DNA of 64,000 bases. It comes from an uncultured Granulosicoccaceae bacterium. Lineage in GTDB: Bacteria; Pseudomonadota; Gammaproteobacteria; Granulosicoccales; Granulosicoccaceae. Position numbers and translations under genes: made by a program. The stretch's first letter is position 1. Every line of letters starts with the position of its first letter. The DNA is taken from contig CALLLW010000002.1 in the NCBI GenBank assembly GCA_938007995.1, positions 1 to 64,000 of the forward strand, in the 5' to 3' direction. The notes beneath the pieces were generated by a model. The model searched no databases. It worked only from the letters and a program-made list of their open reading frames with translations, and was not told the DNA's origin. Below, one piece after another: positions 8,801-17,460 of this stretch.

Positions 8801-9037
8801 CTTTGATTCGAGAGTCGAGAGATAGGCGATTATTGTAGCGCAGTTCAGTTGTAGTGCTGAATGTAGGCCGGAGGCAATGCAAATTCTGGTATCAGGTGCG
8901 GCAAAGGCTTTGTTTGAAAGAAAACCCGATCGGGCTTCCGTGGGGCTGCCATGTGTCTGCCATGGGGCTTCCCTGGGTCTGCCAATCGCGCTTATTATTG
9001 ACCGCTTACTTACTATGACAACATGCAGGCATTTTTT

Positions 9038-10159
9038 ATGGGTTCAATCGGAATCGGTGTGGTGGGCGCGGGCTACATGGGCAAAGCTCATAGTGTCGCG
9101 ATGAACTCGGTTGGCGCTGTTTTCGACACACCGTTAAAACCTGTATGCGAAATGCTTTGTGCCACCACGGAAGAAGGTGCTGCGATCAAGGCCAGGGCCT
9201 TCGGTTTCAATCGCTCCACCGCTGACTGGAGAACGCTGGTTGATGATCCGGCTGTTGAAGCGATAGTAATCGCATCACCTCAGTCCACTCATAAAGAAAT
9301 CGCACTTGCGGCAATAGCCAAAGGTAAACCGGTGATGTGTGAAAAACCGATGGGTGCAAACCTGAGTGAGGCGATTGCCATGACAGAAGCCGCCGAGGCC
9401 GCGGGGGTGGTAAACATGATTGGCTTTAACTATGTGCGCACTCCGGCAACACAGTACGCGCGTAAGCTCATAGCCGAGGGAGAAATAGGAGAGGTTACCT
9501 GGTTTCGAGGTGAGCATACCGAAGACTTTCTGGCTGATCCCGAGGCGCCTGCCAACTGGCGAACCCGCGGCCGGGCGACTGGTACGATGGGTGATCTGTC
9601 TTCACATATGATCAACTGTGCGATGGCGTTGCTTGGCCCGATAGCCACGATCAGTGCGGATATTGAAACGGTGCATAACAGCAGGCCATCAGAGCAGGAT
9701 GCAGCCACCGCTGAGGAAGTCACTAACGACGACCATGCTCACTGCCTTTGCCGCTTTGAATCCGGGGTGATGGGACATTTGTATTTCAGCCGCATATCTA
9801 CCGGTCGCAAAATGGGCTACGCCTACGAGATATCCGGCACCAGAGGCGCGATTCGTTTTGATCAGGAAGATCAGAATGCGTTATGGCTTTACCGCATGGA
9901 GGGACCGGAAGCGGAACGTGGATTTCGCAAGGTGCTAACCGGCCCCGCGCATCCTGACTACGAGCCGTTTTGTCTTGGCCCGGGGCACGGTACCGGGTAT
10001 CAGGATCAGCTGATTATTGAGGCAAAAGATTTTCTCAACGCAATACATGCAGGGCAGGCGCGTTGGCCCACGTTTCGTGATGGCATGGAGGTCAGTCGTG
10101 TTATTGATGCAATGTGGCAATCGCACGATTCGCGTCAGTGGGTTGATATTGGCAAGTAG
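9038..10159 (+). CDS. Gfo/Idh/MocA-family NAD(P)-dependent oxidoreductase
   Basis: A 373-residue two-domain protein. The Rossmann motif GVVGAGYMGKAH is at the extreme N-terminus, followed by IVIASPQSTHKE and the family signature CEKPMGANLSEA near residue 105. GDLSSHMINCA (with His) lies in the catalytic domain and GTRGAIRFDQEDQN in the C-terminal sheet domain. I favour ATG 9038, five codons after the ATG at 9023, because GCAGGC sits at suitable spacing. The substrate is probably a sugar, inositol or related polyol and cannot be told from the sequence. No neighbouring catabolic genes give a hint. Confidence 0.85.
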   Translation: MGSIGIGVVGAGYMGKAHSVAMNSVGAVFDTPLKPVCEMLCATTEEGAAIKARAFGFNRSTADWRTLVDDPAVEAIVIASPQSTHKEIALAAIAKGKPVMCEKPMGANLSEAIAMTEAAEAAGVVNMIGFNYVRTPATQYARKLIAEGEIGEVTWFRGEHTEDFLADPEAPANWRTRGRATGTMGDLSSHMINCAMALLGPIATISADIETVHNSRPSEQDAATAEEVTNDDHAHCLCRFESGVMGHLYFSRISTGRKMGYAYEISGTRGAIRFDQEDQNALWLYRMEGPEAERGFRKVLTGPAHPDYEPFCLGPGHGTGYQDQLIIEAKDFLNAIHAGQARWPTFRDGMEVSRVIDAMWQSHDSRQWVDIGK

Positions 10160-10280
10160 CGGGTTGTGGTTTGTTGCGAAAATACTGCGGGATTAAAATT
10201 GCACACACGAGGATGGAAAGAGGAGCGTGGAGAGTGGTAGTCCTCCCGCGCCAGTGAATGCCCCTGTTCCAGTAAAGTTG

Positions 10281-10745
10281 CTAGTCCAGAAAATCATCGA
10301 TTTCATCCACTGCCTCTCGTATCCAATGCATCAAACCGCGCTTTTTTTTGCCTGATTTCTTTTTATTGTATTTGCTCTTTTTAATTTTCTTTTTGTATTT
10401 GCGAGCAAGGTCTTCAAGCTCGTTGCCCCAGAGTAAATTATCGGAATCACGCGACTTGCGTTTCCTTGAGGGTTCATCTGTGTCTGGTCTACGGGCTTTT
10501 TTTTTGCTGTCGCGCTTTTTGCTTTCTCTGAATTCTGTTGCAGGCTTTTTCTGCTTAACGACTGGTGGTGTGGCGAAAATTGGATTCGGCGGTGGTGGAG
10601 TGACTGACTGATTGATGATTTCGGTATTTTTCAGCGGAGCGCCGCAGGAATTGCAGACCAGCTCCTGCCTTACTGCTGCTGACAGCGGTATTACTACCCG
10701 GCTGTGGCAGTATGAGCAGGTGGCTATTTTGGCGGCTGATTTCAT
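10281..10745 (-). CDS. Small zinc-ribbon protein with a lysine-rich tail, unknown function
   Basis: The 154-residue product starts with a four-cysteine ribbon: CSYC near residue 10 and CNSCG near residue 31. A Pro-rich linker (TPPPPNP) follows, then a strongly basic region with several KKK/KKRK runs, and finally an acidic tail ending EIDDFLD. Many bacteria have small zinc-ribbon proteins with this general layout, but I do not recognise a named family. The basic stretch suggests nucleic-acid or acidic-surface binding (inference). It is a single gene between the oxidoreductase (+) and the ureohydrolase (-). Confidence 0.6.
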   Translation of the reverse strand: MKSAAKIATCSYCHSRVVIPLSAAVRQELVCNSCGAPLKNTEIINQSVTPPPPNPIFATPPVVKQKKPATEFRESKKRDSKKKARRPDTDEPSRKRKSRDSDNLLWGNELEDLARKYKKKIKKSKYNKKKSGKKKRGLMHWIREAVDEIDDFLD

Positions 10746-10900
10746 CAGTCAGGCTATCGAGTCAATGTGCAGGATGGTAACGAGTTATTGCGTGCTGTGC
10801 GCAGGTGACACTGTATTTCCCGAATAGCTCGCAAGTAATAAGCTGGGCATTTGCAATGGCTTATTCAAGCCTGGGACTTTGGTTGGTATTTTTCTGCACA

Positions 10901-11893
10901 CTACTCACTGTGATTGTCGGCAATCAGGCTGATCATTTCAAACATTACCGCCATCGCGCGATAACTGGTGATCTGGTTTGGTGTGTCGACAGTTGGCATC
11001 AGGCAGACAACATCACCACCAATGACATTTTTGCCGCGTAATGACTGCAGGATGTTACAGACCTGATCCATGGCAAAGCCGTCTATGCCGGCCTCTATGT
11101 TTGAAACACCGGGTGCGACGGTCGGGTCAAGGCAGTCGAGATCAAACGTTATATACAGTGGCCGGTCACCGATTTTTTCGTGGATTATGTCGATCACTTT
11201 CGCGGCACCCAGTTGGTCATACTCGGGTTTGGTCACGACGGTGTAGCCGAGATCGTGACTGGTATCGAGCCAGTCAAGCGTTCTTACGTTGCCGCGTATA
11301 CCCAGTTGTACAGAGTGCTCCGGATCAACATGACCGCCGCTGACCAGATAGCTGGCCCAGTGGGCGGCAGATTTAACTGCACCAAGAAAATGATCGACGT
11401 TATGAAAAGCATCGGTGTGTGCATCCAGATGCAGCAGACAGGCTTTTTCGCCATTGGTGAGTTTTGAATGTGCGCCTGCAATGCCCTGCAGTATGCCGCC
11501 GGTGATTGAATGATCACCACCGATTGAAACAGGTTTGCATTGTGCATTGGCTACTGACTTATAGTATTCAGTAATTATCTCTATGGTTTTTTCGTTGTTG
11601 TTTGCATGAGTCATGGGAACATCACCCAGATCATTGATACGACAACGCTGCCACGGGTCTATCTGAAATGCGTTATGGACCCTGCGGCCAATGGCGGAAA
11701 TATTGCGAACCGCACGCGGGCCAAGGTGCTGATCGCGTTGGGTTGTGCCGTTACCGGTACTGTGTGGTACGCCGATCAATCCGATATCACTGTTGAGCGG
11801 ATTGTGATCATGATTACATCTGAACAGTGTGGGTATGCCGTGCCAGTAGATGGCATCCATCAGTTTCTGTTGATCTGAGTTTGAATTGCTCAT
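10901..11893 (-). CDS. Agmatinase/arginase-family ureohydrolase
   Basis: A 330-residue binuclear-manganese hydrolase. The metal-ligand motifs are all present: GGDHS near residue 126, HLDAHTD near residue 154 and TFDLDCLDPTVAPG near residue 246. The family acts on guanidino compounds (agmatine, guanidinobutyrate, guanidinopropionate and others) and releases urea. The segment DAFHNVDHFLGAVKSAAHW replaces the more usual HGT-type sequence after the second motif, so the substrate may not be agmatine. No polyamine genes are adjacent. ATG 11893 is the start. Confidence 0.82.
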   Translation of the reverse strand: MSNSNSDQQKLMDAIYWHGIPTLFRCNHDHNPLNSDIGLIGVPHSTGNGTTQRDQHLGPRAVRNISAIGRRVHNAFQIDPWQRCRINDLGDVPMTHANNNEKTIEIITEYYKSVANAQCKPVSIGGDHSITGGILQGIAGAHSKLTNGEKACLLHLDAHTDAFHNVDHFLGAVKSAAHWASYLVSGGHVDPEHSVQLGIRGNVRTLDWLDTSHDLGYTVVTKPEYDQLGAAKVIDIIHEKIGDRPLYITFDLDCLDPTVAPGVSNIEAGIDGFAMDQVCNILQSLRGKNVIGGDVVCLMPTVDTPNQITSYRAMAVMFEMISLIADNHSE

Positions 11894-11948
11894 GTTTTGC
11901 CGAGCCTGTTGTTGCCAGCGTCAATGGTTACAGCGGTGCTATGCAGGC

Positions 11949-12236
11949 TTAAATACCGTCTACCACGATAAAATCACGGGTACCTGATTCCTGCATTATC
12001 TTCAGTAGATCTGCATACTCTTCTGAGTGGTAGAACTCGAGCGCTACCTGTTTTGATGGATACTCGATTACCACAACCCGGCGGTTCTCCTGTTCACCTT
12101 CGAGTGTGACCACATCACCGCCGCGAACAAGAAATCTGGCACCGTACTTTTCCAGTAGCGCTGGCGTACCCGCAACATAGTCTTTGAATCTTTCCGCATC
12201 AGTAATGGTGGCTTTGACAATGGCATAGGCAGGCAT
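11949..12236 (-). CDS. DUF1330-domain protein
   Basis: The 95-residue product is a single DUF1330 domain (ferredoxin-like, dimeric alpha/beta barrel relative). It has MPAYAIVKATITD at the start, the central FLVRGGDVVTLEG, the RRVVVIEYPS strand and the YADLLKIMQ helix. Members are small cytosolic proteins of unknown role. GGAGA precedes ATG 12236 at good spacing. It lies between the ureohydrolase and an EamA transporter on the same strand, and could be cotranscribed with the latter (57-bp gap). Confidence 0.8.
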   Translation of the reverse strand: MPAYAIVKATITDAERFKDYVAGTPALLEKYGARFLVRGGDVVTLEGEQENRRVVVIEYPSKQVALEFYHSEEYADLLKIMQESGTRDFIVVDGI

Positions 12237-12292
12237 GTGATGTTCTCCGGTTATAAATTCTTTGTTATCAACAATATTATCTACAAGAGTAA

Positions 12293-13177
12293 TCAGGCAG
12301 ACTTTTTTCTCTCGCGATGTATTGTATAAGCTGAGGCGACAACAACAATAGTAGCCCCGATCACGGTATTCACGCCAGGCAGATCTCCAAACACAACCAG
12401 GCCGATGATGGTTGCATAAAGAATCCGCGTGTACTCAAGCGGCGCGAGCAGTGAGGCTTCGCCAAACTTATAAGCGTAGATATTACACAACTGTGAGAAG
12501 TAACCGCTCAGGCCAACCCCGAGTAGCAATATCCACTGTGATAGTGATGGGGTTTGCCAGTACATAAACGCAGGTATAGCGACGATACTGGCAACCCCGA
12601 CACCCTGGTAAAACAACAGCGTTGATGGCAGATCTTTACGCGAGATTATTCTGACCAGCACCATCACAAGGCCAGCAGCAACCGCCGCCATGGCTGCATA
12701 GAACCCGTAGATATTAAACCCTGAAGTACCGGGCTGCAGCATAATAACGACACCACCAAAACCCACCAGCGTGGCGCTCCAGCGCCGGATGCCCACTGTC
12801 TCTTTGAGTAAAATTATCGCAAATACAGTGACGAATAAACTTTTGGCAAAACCTATTGCTGTGGCATCTGCGAGTGGCATATTGATGACTGCTGTAAAGC
12901 CACACAGGATTGCAACCCCTGCAGCCATTACCCTTGCAACATGCAAAAAAGGTTGTGTGGTTTTTATCGACTGTGGAAAGTTGCGCGAAATTTTTGGCGC
13001 CATGATCAGCAGAATAATCAATTGCCTGACGAGAATAACCTGCGTGACATGGAGGCTTGCACCGGCAAGCTTTATCAGCAGTGCCATAATGCTGAAGCCT
13101 ATTGCAGCAACCAGCAGGGTCACTGCACCGCGAGTGTTGTCAGGCAATGCAGTGAGGTATCGGGTTATGCTATTCAA
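12293..13177 (-). CDS. EamA/DMT-superfamily transporter
   Basis: A 294-residue membrane protein with about ten hydrophobic helices in two EamA repeats. The first carries ATAIGFAKSLFVTVFAIILLKE near residue 100, and the second has EASLLAPLEYTRILYATIIG near residue 240 followed by VFGDLPGVNTVIGATIVV. The Glu after a long helix at the end of each repeat is typical. These are drug/metabolite exporters of varied substrates. The start is TTG at 13177. The substrate is unknown. Confidence 0.82.
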   Translation of the reverse strand: MNSITRYLTALPDNTRGAVTLLVAAIGFSIMALLIKLAGASLHVTQVILVRQLIILLIMAPKISRNFPQSIKTTQPFLHVARVMAAGVAILCGFTAVINMPLADATAIGFAKSLFVTVFAIILLKETVGIRRWSATLVGFGGVVIMLQPGTSGFNIYGFYAAMAAVAAGLVMVLVRIISRKDLPSTLLFYQGVGVASIVAIPAFMYWQTPSLSQWILLLGVGLSGYFSQLCNIYAYKFGEASLLAPLEYTRILYATIIGLVVFGDLPGVNTVIGATIVVVASAYTIHRERKKSA

Positions 13178-13689
13178 CGGCGGCAGATGTTCTGGATACG
13201 GGTATCATTCAAGCGCTCGCTGGACTTAATTGAAGGAAGGATGGCCGCTAATCAGGGCGGCTTTACCGGTTAGTCAGAGTGGTTGGTCAGGCCATGTGGC
13301 TGCGCACCCGGTGTTAACTGGCCGGTGGTGGTTGGTAAGGGAACGTTGTGCAACCGTCCAAGTATAGCGAGTTTCGACTAAAACTGTTCATGTGTTCTGG
13401 TCTTGCGGTCGTGGCTCATGTGTGTGGCAGGCGTTTGGGCAATGCAAATCAGCCGCTTTTTCAGCAAAGTGGCATTTACAGGTGGTGTCAGCTAACTGCG
13501 CTTTTGGAACGGACGAGTTACGGCTGATAAAAATCGACCTGTGCGAAAGCTGGTATGATTTGCAGATTGCAAAACTCATTCTTGAAAAGCGGTTTCCGCC
13601 GAGCTGCGTGGAACTGCACCGCAGTTACTATACCGTGGATAGCGGGAACAAAGATTATGTATCCCGGTCTATGCGTCGGGCGGGCAGGT
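13178..13689. other. Intergenic stretch with no supported gene
   Basis: This is a divergent region between the EamA gene (-) and the TlpA-like gene (+). The open frames in it lack recognisable domains and overlap each other. Promoters for both genes probably lie here, but I could not single out convincing -35/-10 pairs. Confidence 0.4.
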
Positions 13690-14256
13690 ATGAGTGGATT
13701 GCAGACACTCGCAATGAGACAGAGGCTTTTTAAATTGTTGAACTCCAAAATCACATCTTCTGTTGTCAAAAGTGTTCAGCGATCTTTGGTATTGCTGACG
13801 ATTGTAGTGCTCGCTGCCTGCAGTAAAGAGCCGGAGGTTGAGCTTGAACCGGCTGTTTTTTCAGTGGCTACTGATGAAGGGATGTTTATCAGCGCTGACT
13901 ATAAAGGCAAGGTTATCTACCTTGATTTCTGGGCCAGTTGGTGTGGGCCGTGCCGGGAGTCTTTTCCGTGGATGAACAAGATGCGGGCCAAGTATCAGGA
14001 TAAGGGTCTGGAGATCATTGCCGTGACCCTGGATCAGGATAAAGATCTGGCGAGATTATTTGCCGAAGAATTCAACGCAGAATTCACCATCGGTTTTGAC
14101 TCCGACGGATCAGTCGCAGATCAGTTCGGCGTCAGGGGTTTACCCAGCAGCGTGATCATCACCCGCGATGGTAAATTGTTGGAGAGCCACACTGGCTTCA
14201 ACCAGACGCAGGCGGTGGAATTTGAAGCGGCGTTGGTGAAAGCGCTTGAGACGTAG
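13690..14256 (+). CDS. TlpA-like thioredoxin-fold lipoprotein
   Basis: The product is about 188 residues from ATG 13690; ATG 13714 is an alternative. After a long basic N-terminus there is a hydrophobic segment ending LAACSKEP, a lipobox with the acylated Cys. The thioredoxin domain has DFWASWCGPCRESFP with a CGPC redox pair, and a cis-Pro in GLPSSVIITRDGK near the C-terminus. It is probably a membrane-anchored periplasmic thiol reductase of the TlpA/ResA type, used in cytochrome maturation or disulfide reduction. No cytochrome-maturation genes are nearby. Confidence 0.8.
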   Translation: MSGLQTLAMRQRLFKLLNSKITSSVVKSVQRSLVLLTIVVLAACSKEPEVELEPAVFSVATDEGMFISADYKGKVIYLDFWASWCGPCRESFPWMNKMRAKYQDKGLEIIAVTLDQDKDLARLFAEEFNAEFTIGFDSDGSVADQFGVRGLPSSVIITRDGKLLESHTGFNQTQAVEFEAALVKALET

Positions 14257-14439
14257 TCCGGACTGCGGTGGGGTGTTGCGGAATCCGTCACTGTCGAGTT
14301 GACCGGCTTGCTGCACAGGGTGCCGGGCAGTCGTCGGGCATCACACACATTGCTTTTTGCAACATCGCAGATCGTTTATGCTGGCGGCCACTTAACTATA
14401 GTGTCGTGTGACGTGCGAACTGTGCGGATGAGAGTCGGT

Positions 14440-14520
14440 CATTGGTTCTATAGCAAGGCGCAGCTCGCAGGCAATGGTTGTTCCGTTTTCAAGAGCTGCG
14501 ACGCAGCAATAGAGCCAATG
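14440..14520. repeat. Palindromic intergenic element (~80 bp)
   Basis: CATTGGTTCTATAGC...GCGCAGCTC (14440-14466) is the near-perfect inverse of GAGCTGCGACGCAGCAATAG plus AGCCAATG (14493-14520), leaving a loop of about 26 bases. The left arm contains AGCAAGGCG and the loop begins GCAGGCA. Both motifs also occur in the MITE-like element at 7637-7822, so the two may belong to one repeat family. It lies in the 420-bp gap before the nucleotidase gene, which otherwise shows no gene. Confidence 0.6.
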
Positions 14521-14677
14521 GCAAGCTCCCGCAGCGGCGCCAATCTAAGTGATTCAATGGTCAGTAAGCATCATGGTGTGCACGTTCGAAAACGTATTTC
14601 TTTTATGAAGTCAATACACTTTGATTGATCGACTCATTCGTGTAGTTTGTATGTCACACTACACCAGAGGACTGCAA

Positions 14678-16255
14678 ATGAAACTCCATTTATTAAGCGC
14701 GCTTGGCATCCTGATCGCCGGTACATCGGTCGCTTCAGCCGAGTATTCGATAACCATTCTGCATACCAACGATATCCACAGTCGGATCGAGTCCATTAAC
14801 CGTTTCGACTCAACCTGCGATGCGGAGGGCGAGGCCGAAGGGAAGTGTTTTGGCGGTGTGGCTCGATTGAAAACCAAAATGGATGAGCTCAGGGCGCAAA
14901 TGGACAACCAGAATGTGCTTGTGCTCGATGCCGGTGATGCATTCCAGGGGTCACTGTTCTACACCACCTATAAAGGTGAGGCAGAAGCACAGTTCATGGA
15001 GGCCATTGGTTATGACGCTATGGCGGTTGGCAATCACGAATTTGATGACGGGCCTGAAGGGCTGTCCAAATTTATCGATGCCGTATCATTTCCTGTCGTG
15101 TCCGGCAACCTGGACCTCAGTGCAGAGAAAAGCCTGATTGATAAAGTACAGGATCATCTGGTGCTTGAAGTAGGTGGCGAGAAGATAGGTATTGTCTCGG
15201 CACTGGCCACAGACACAATCGAAACTTCAAGCCCCGGTGAGAGCGTGGTATTCGAGGATGAAATCGAAGCGCTCAAGGCAGATGTTGCAGCACTCGAGGA
15301 AGCCGGTGTGTCGATGATTATTGCGCTAAATCATGTCGGTCTGCCCATGGATCTCAAAATTGCTGAAGCGGTTCCGGGGATTGATGTTGTGATTGGTGGT
15401 CACAGCCATACGCTGATGTCTAACGAAGCAGAGGGTGCCCCTGCCTATCCAGCTATGGTGGGTAATATACCGGTTGCACAGGCTTACGCTTATTCAAAAT
15501 ACATTGGCAAGCTGACCGTCGAATTTGATGATCAGGGCAATGTCACTGCAGCAGAAGGTGAGCCGGTACTGCTTGATGCTTCAGTCACGCCGGATGCCGC
15601 AATTGCCGCACAAATTGCCGAAATGGGTGCGCCGATTGAAGAAATGAAAAAGCGCGTTGTGGCTGCAACATCAGATGTGGTTAACGGTGATCGTGCTGTG
15701 TGTCGAGTGGCGGAATGCCCGATGGGTAACCTGGTGGCAGACGCCATGCTTGATCGGGTTAAAGATCAGGGGGTCACGATTGCCATTCAGAATGGCGGTG
15801 GCTTGCGTGCATCAATTGATGCCGGTGAAGTCACTATGGGTGAGGTGCTGACAGTACTGCCTTTCCAGAATACGCTGGCGACTTTTCAGGTATCCGGTCA
15901 GGCCATTGTTGATGCGCTGGAAAACGGTGTCAGTCAGATTGAAGAAGTCAAAGGGCGCTTCCCGCAGGTGGCTGGACTGAAGTTCACTTTCGATCCTTCT
16001 GTTGCACCAAATGAAGGCCGTGTGCAGGAAGTGATGGTTATGAAAGACGGTGCTTTCGCACCAATAGACACTGCTGAAATGTATTCTGTGGTATCTAATA
16101 ACTATGTTCGTAACGGTGGTGATGGCTACAAGATGTTCAAAACCGCAGAAAAAGCCTATGACTTTGGCCCTGATATCGCTGATGTAACTGCTGAATACAT
16201 GGCGGCCCAGGGAGAATACAAGCCGTATACGGATGGTCGTATTTCGCAGAAGTAG
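14678..16255 (+). CDS. Periplasmic 5'-nucleotidase / UshA-family phosphoesterase
   Basis: A 525-residue exported protein. ATG 14678 is preceded by AGAGG and begins a signal peptide ending SVASAEYS. The metallophosphatase domain shows LHTNDIHSR, DAGDAFQGS, VGNHEFDDG, ALNHVG and GGHSHTLM in order. The C-terminal substrate domain shows NGGGLRASIDAGEVT and SNNYVRNGGDGY. It probably removes phosphate from nucleotides or related compounds in the periplasm for nucleoside and phosphate scavenging. It is monocistronic and ends at a terminator shared with the gene on the other strand. Confidence 0.87.
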   Translation: MKLHLLSALGILIAGTSVASAEYSITILHTNDIHSRIESINRFDSTCDAEGEAEGKCFGGVARLKTKMDELRAQMDNQNVLVLDAGDAFQGSLFYTTYKGEAEAQFMEAIGYDAMAVGNHEFDDGPEGLSKFIDAVSFPVVSGNLDLSAEKSLIDKVQDHLVLEVGGEKIGIVSALATDTIETSSPGESVVFEDEIEALKADVAALEEAGVSMIIALNHVGLPMDLKIAEAVPGIDVVIGGHSHTLMSNEAEGAPAYPAMVGNIPVAQAYAYSKYIGKLTVEFDDQGNVTAAEGEPVLLDASVTPDAAIAAQIAEMGAPIEEMKKRVVAATSDVVNGDRAVCRVAECPMGNLVADAMLDRVKDQGVTIAIQNGGGLRASIDAGEVTMGEVLTVLPFQNTLATFQVSGQAIVDALENGVSQIEEVKGRFPQVAGLKFTFDPSVAPNEGRVQEVMVMKDGAFAPIDTAEMYSVVSNNYVRNGGDGYKMFKTAEKAYDFGPDIADVTAEYMAAQGEYKPYTDGRISQK

Positions 16256-16276
16256 GGTTTTGTCACTGTAAGTGCG

Positions 16277-16325
16277 GTGCGGGGTTGTATCGTTTAAATG
16301 CATCCCCGCACACTGATTATTTTTT
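16277..16325. terminator. Terminator between convergent genes
   Basis: GTGCGGGG (16277-16284) pairs with CCCCGCAC (16304-16311), with a 19-base loop containing TTTAAA, followed by ATTATTTTTT on the + strand. It serves the nucleotidase gene. Confidence 0.65.
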
Positions 16326-16595
16326 AGCTTCTGAATCTGCCCAGATACGCCAGCTCTCTGCATAGCTGCGTGCCATATGTTCCAGATCATCAGCGGCGGT
16401 TTTAAGCTCACCGCCGTGTCTTGCCTGAATGATCCTCGAGACGCACTCCATTAAAGCAAATAATGCATAGTCGGGATCGGTGCCACTTTCATAGGCTTTT
16501 TGCATTTGTGGGAATAAGTATTCTTCGGCGAACTTGCGTCCTTCGGACTCTACTTGCTGAACGCGTAGTGGTACTTCGTTTTTGTTGTCAGTCAT
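16317..16595 (-). CDS. Small protein of unknown function
   Basis: The product is 92 residues from ATG 16595 (MTDNKNEVPLRVQQ...); a longer frame extends to 16721 but would overlap the next gene. The sequence is mainly helical and charged, with KFAEEYLFPQMQKAYE and MARSYAESWRIWADSEAKK, and has no cysteines apart from one. It is cytosolic and unrecognised. It lies about 40 bp downstream of the YbiI-like gene on the same strand and may be cotranscribed with it. Confidence 0.6.
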   Translation of the reverse strand: MTDNKNEVPLRVQQVESEGRKFAEEYLFPQMQKAYESGTDPDYALFALMECVSRIIQARHGGELKTAADDLEHMARSYAESWRIWADSEAKK

Positions 16596-16635
16596 TGGTC
16601 TGTCATAGCAGGCTTGGAACAGTAAAGAGTACAGC

Positions 16636-16914
16636 TTAACGAAGCTGGCTGTCTTTGCTGCCACGCCGGTTAATTGCAGATTCTGTTTGTATTTTTGTGT
16701 CTTGTTCTGCCTGGCAATCAACGCAAAGCCTGACGCCGGGTACTGCTTCTCTGCGGGCTATCGGTATTTCTTTTTCGCATTCTTCGCAGTGTGTTGCACA
16801 CTTGCCGTTGGGTGGGGCAGCGGGCAGGCGGCTGCGTGCCTGCTTTACCGCATCGGCCACGCTTGCATCTATTTGATCCTGTACTGCACCGTCTTTAGAC
16901 CAGCCACCGGCCAT
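16636..16914 (-). CDS. ybiI: DksA/TraR-type C4 zinc-finger protein, YbiI-like
   Basis: The 92-residue product closely follows the YbiI pattern. It starts MAGGWSKDGAVQDQID, has the zinc site HCEECEKEIPIARREA followed by PGVRLCVDCQ, and ends RRGSKDSQLR. Start ATG 16914 has a strong AAAGGAGG upstream. YbiI proteins are short DksA/TraR relatives lacking the long coiled-coil, with a presumed but undefined regulatory role at RNA polymerase. Confidence 0.88.
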   Translation of the reverse strand: MAGGWSKDGAVQDQIDASVADAVKQARSRLPAAPPNGKCATHCEECEKEIPIARREAVPGVRLCVDCQAEQDTKIQTESAINRRGSKDSQLR

Positions 16915-17158
16915 GATTGCCTCCTTTGTTTTTTTTGTTACCTTCAATCTATGAAGTAGCGCAACGTGTACATGCAGCTTTAACGGTGTACTACCTCACA
17001 AAGTACACAGAGACAGAACTGGCCTTGCAGACAGTGTAAGAGTGGTTTCGGACCAATGATATCTGACCACCTTCCGGTCTAACCTACTTTCTGTCGCTCT
17101 GAAATTTAGCCAAAATCCGACCATTATGGCAAATGCCTGAGCACAACAAGTATTTATG

Positions 17159-17176
17159 TAATACAATATAATACAA
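17159..17176 (+). promoter_or_regulatory. Direct repeats (candidate operator/promoter) upstream of ccdAB
   Basis: Two copies of TAATACAA start at 17159 and 17169, exactly one helical turn apart, and the region includes a TATAAT hexamer (17167-17172). A near-palindrome ATGAG-GT-CTCAT (17184-17195) overlaps the ribosome site. Short direct repeats in helical phase suit a ribbon-helix-helix repressor such as the CcdA-like antitoxin, so autoregulation is likely (inference). Confidence 0.45.
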
Positions 17177-17197
17177 AATAGACGATGAGGTCTCATT

Positions 17198-17449
17198 ATG
17201 GCTTCCAGCCAAATGCTCACTTTACGCATCGCAACAGAAGATTTGGAAAAGCTGGACAGGCTTGCAGCGTTGCAGGGAAGACCTCGTTCGCAGTTAGTGC
17301 AAGAGGCTGTGTTAAAACTCGTTAATGACGACCTCGCATTGCGTGACAGTGAGCGAGAACGTTTAAAAAAACGACTAAAGCCTGCAATCAAGGAGCAATG
17401 TGCCATGCTTGATCGGGCTTCGTTCGCTGATGAACATCGGTCCTTCTGA
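17198..17449 (+). CDS. ccdA: CcdA-like antitoxin with ribbon-helix-helix domain
   Basis: The 83-residue product has an N-terminal ribbon-helix-helix: MLTLRIATEDLEKLDRLA as strand and helix 1, then GRPRSQLVQEAVLKLV as helix 2. A basic linker and the tail CAMLDRASFADEHRSF follow and could wrap the toxin. GAGG precedes the ATG. The CcdB-like toxin gene begins 11 bp downstream. The antitoxin is expected to neutralise the toxin and repress the operon. Confidence 0.8.
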   Translation: MASSQMLTLRIATEDLEKLDRLAALQGRPRSQLVQEAVLKLVNDDLALRDSERERLKKRLKPAIKEQCAMLDRASFADEHRSF

Positions 17450-17460
17450 GTACATACTCG

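Noticed and set aside
13392..13733. 113-residue frame before the TlpA-like gene
   Set aside because: Overlaps the likely start of the TlpA-like gene, lacks a ribosome site and shows no protein-family pattern.
17080..17200. CcdAB as an integron cassette
   Set aside because: No attC-like site found downstream of ccdB, and no integrase in the window.
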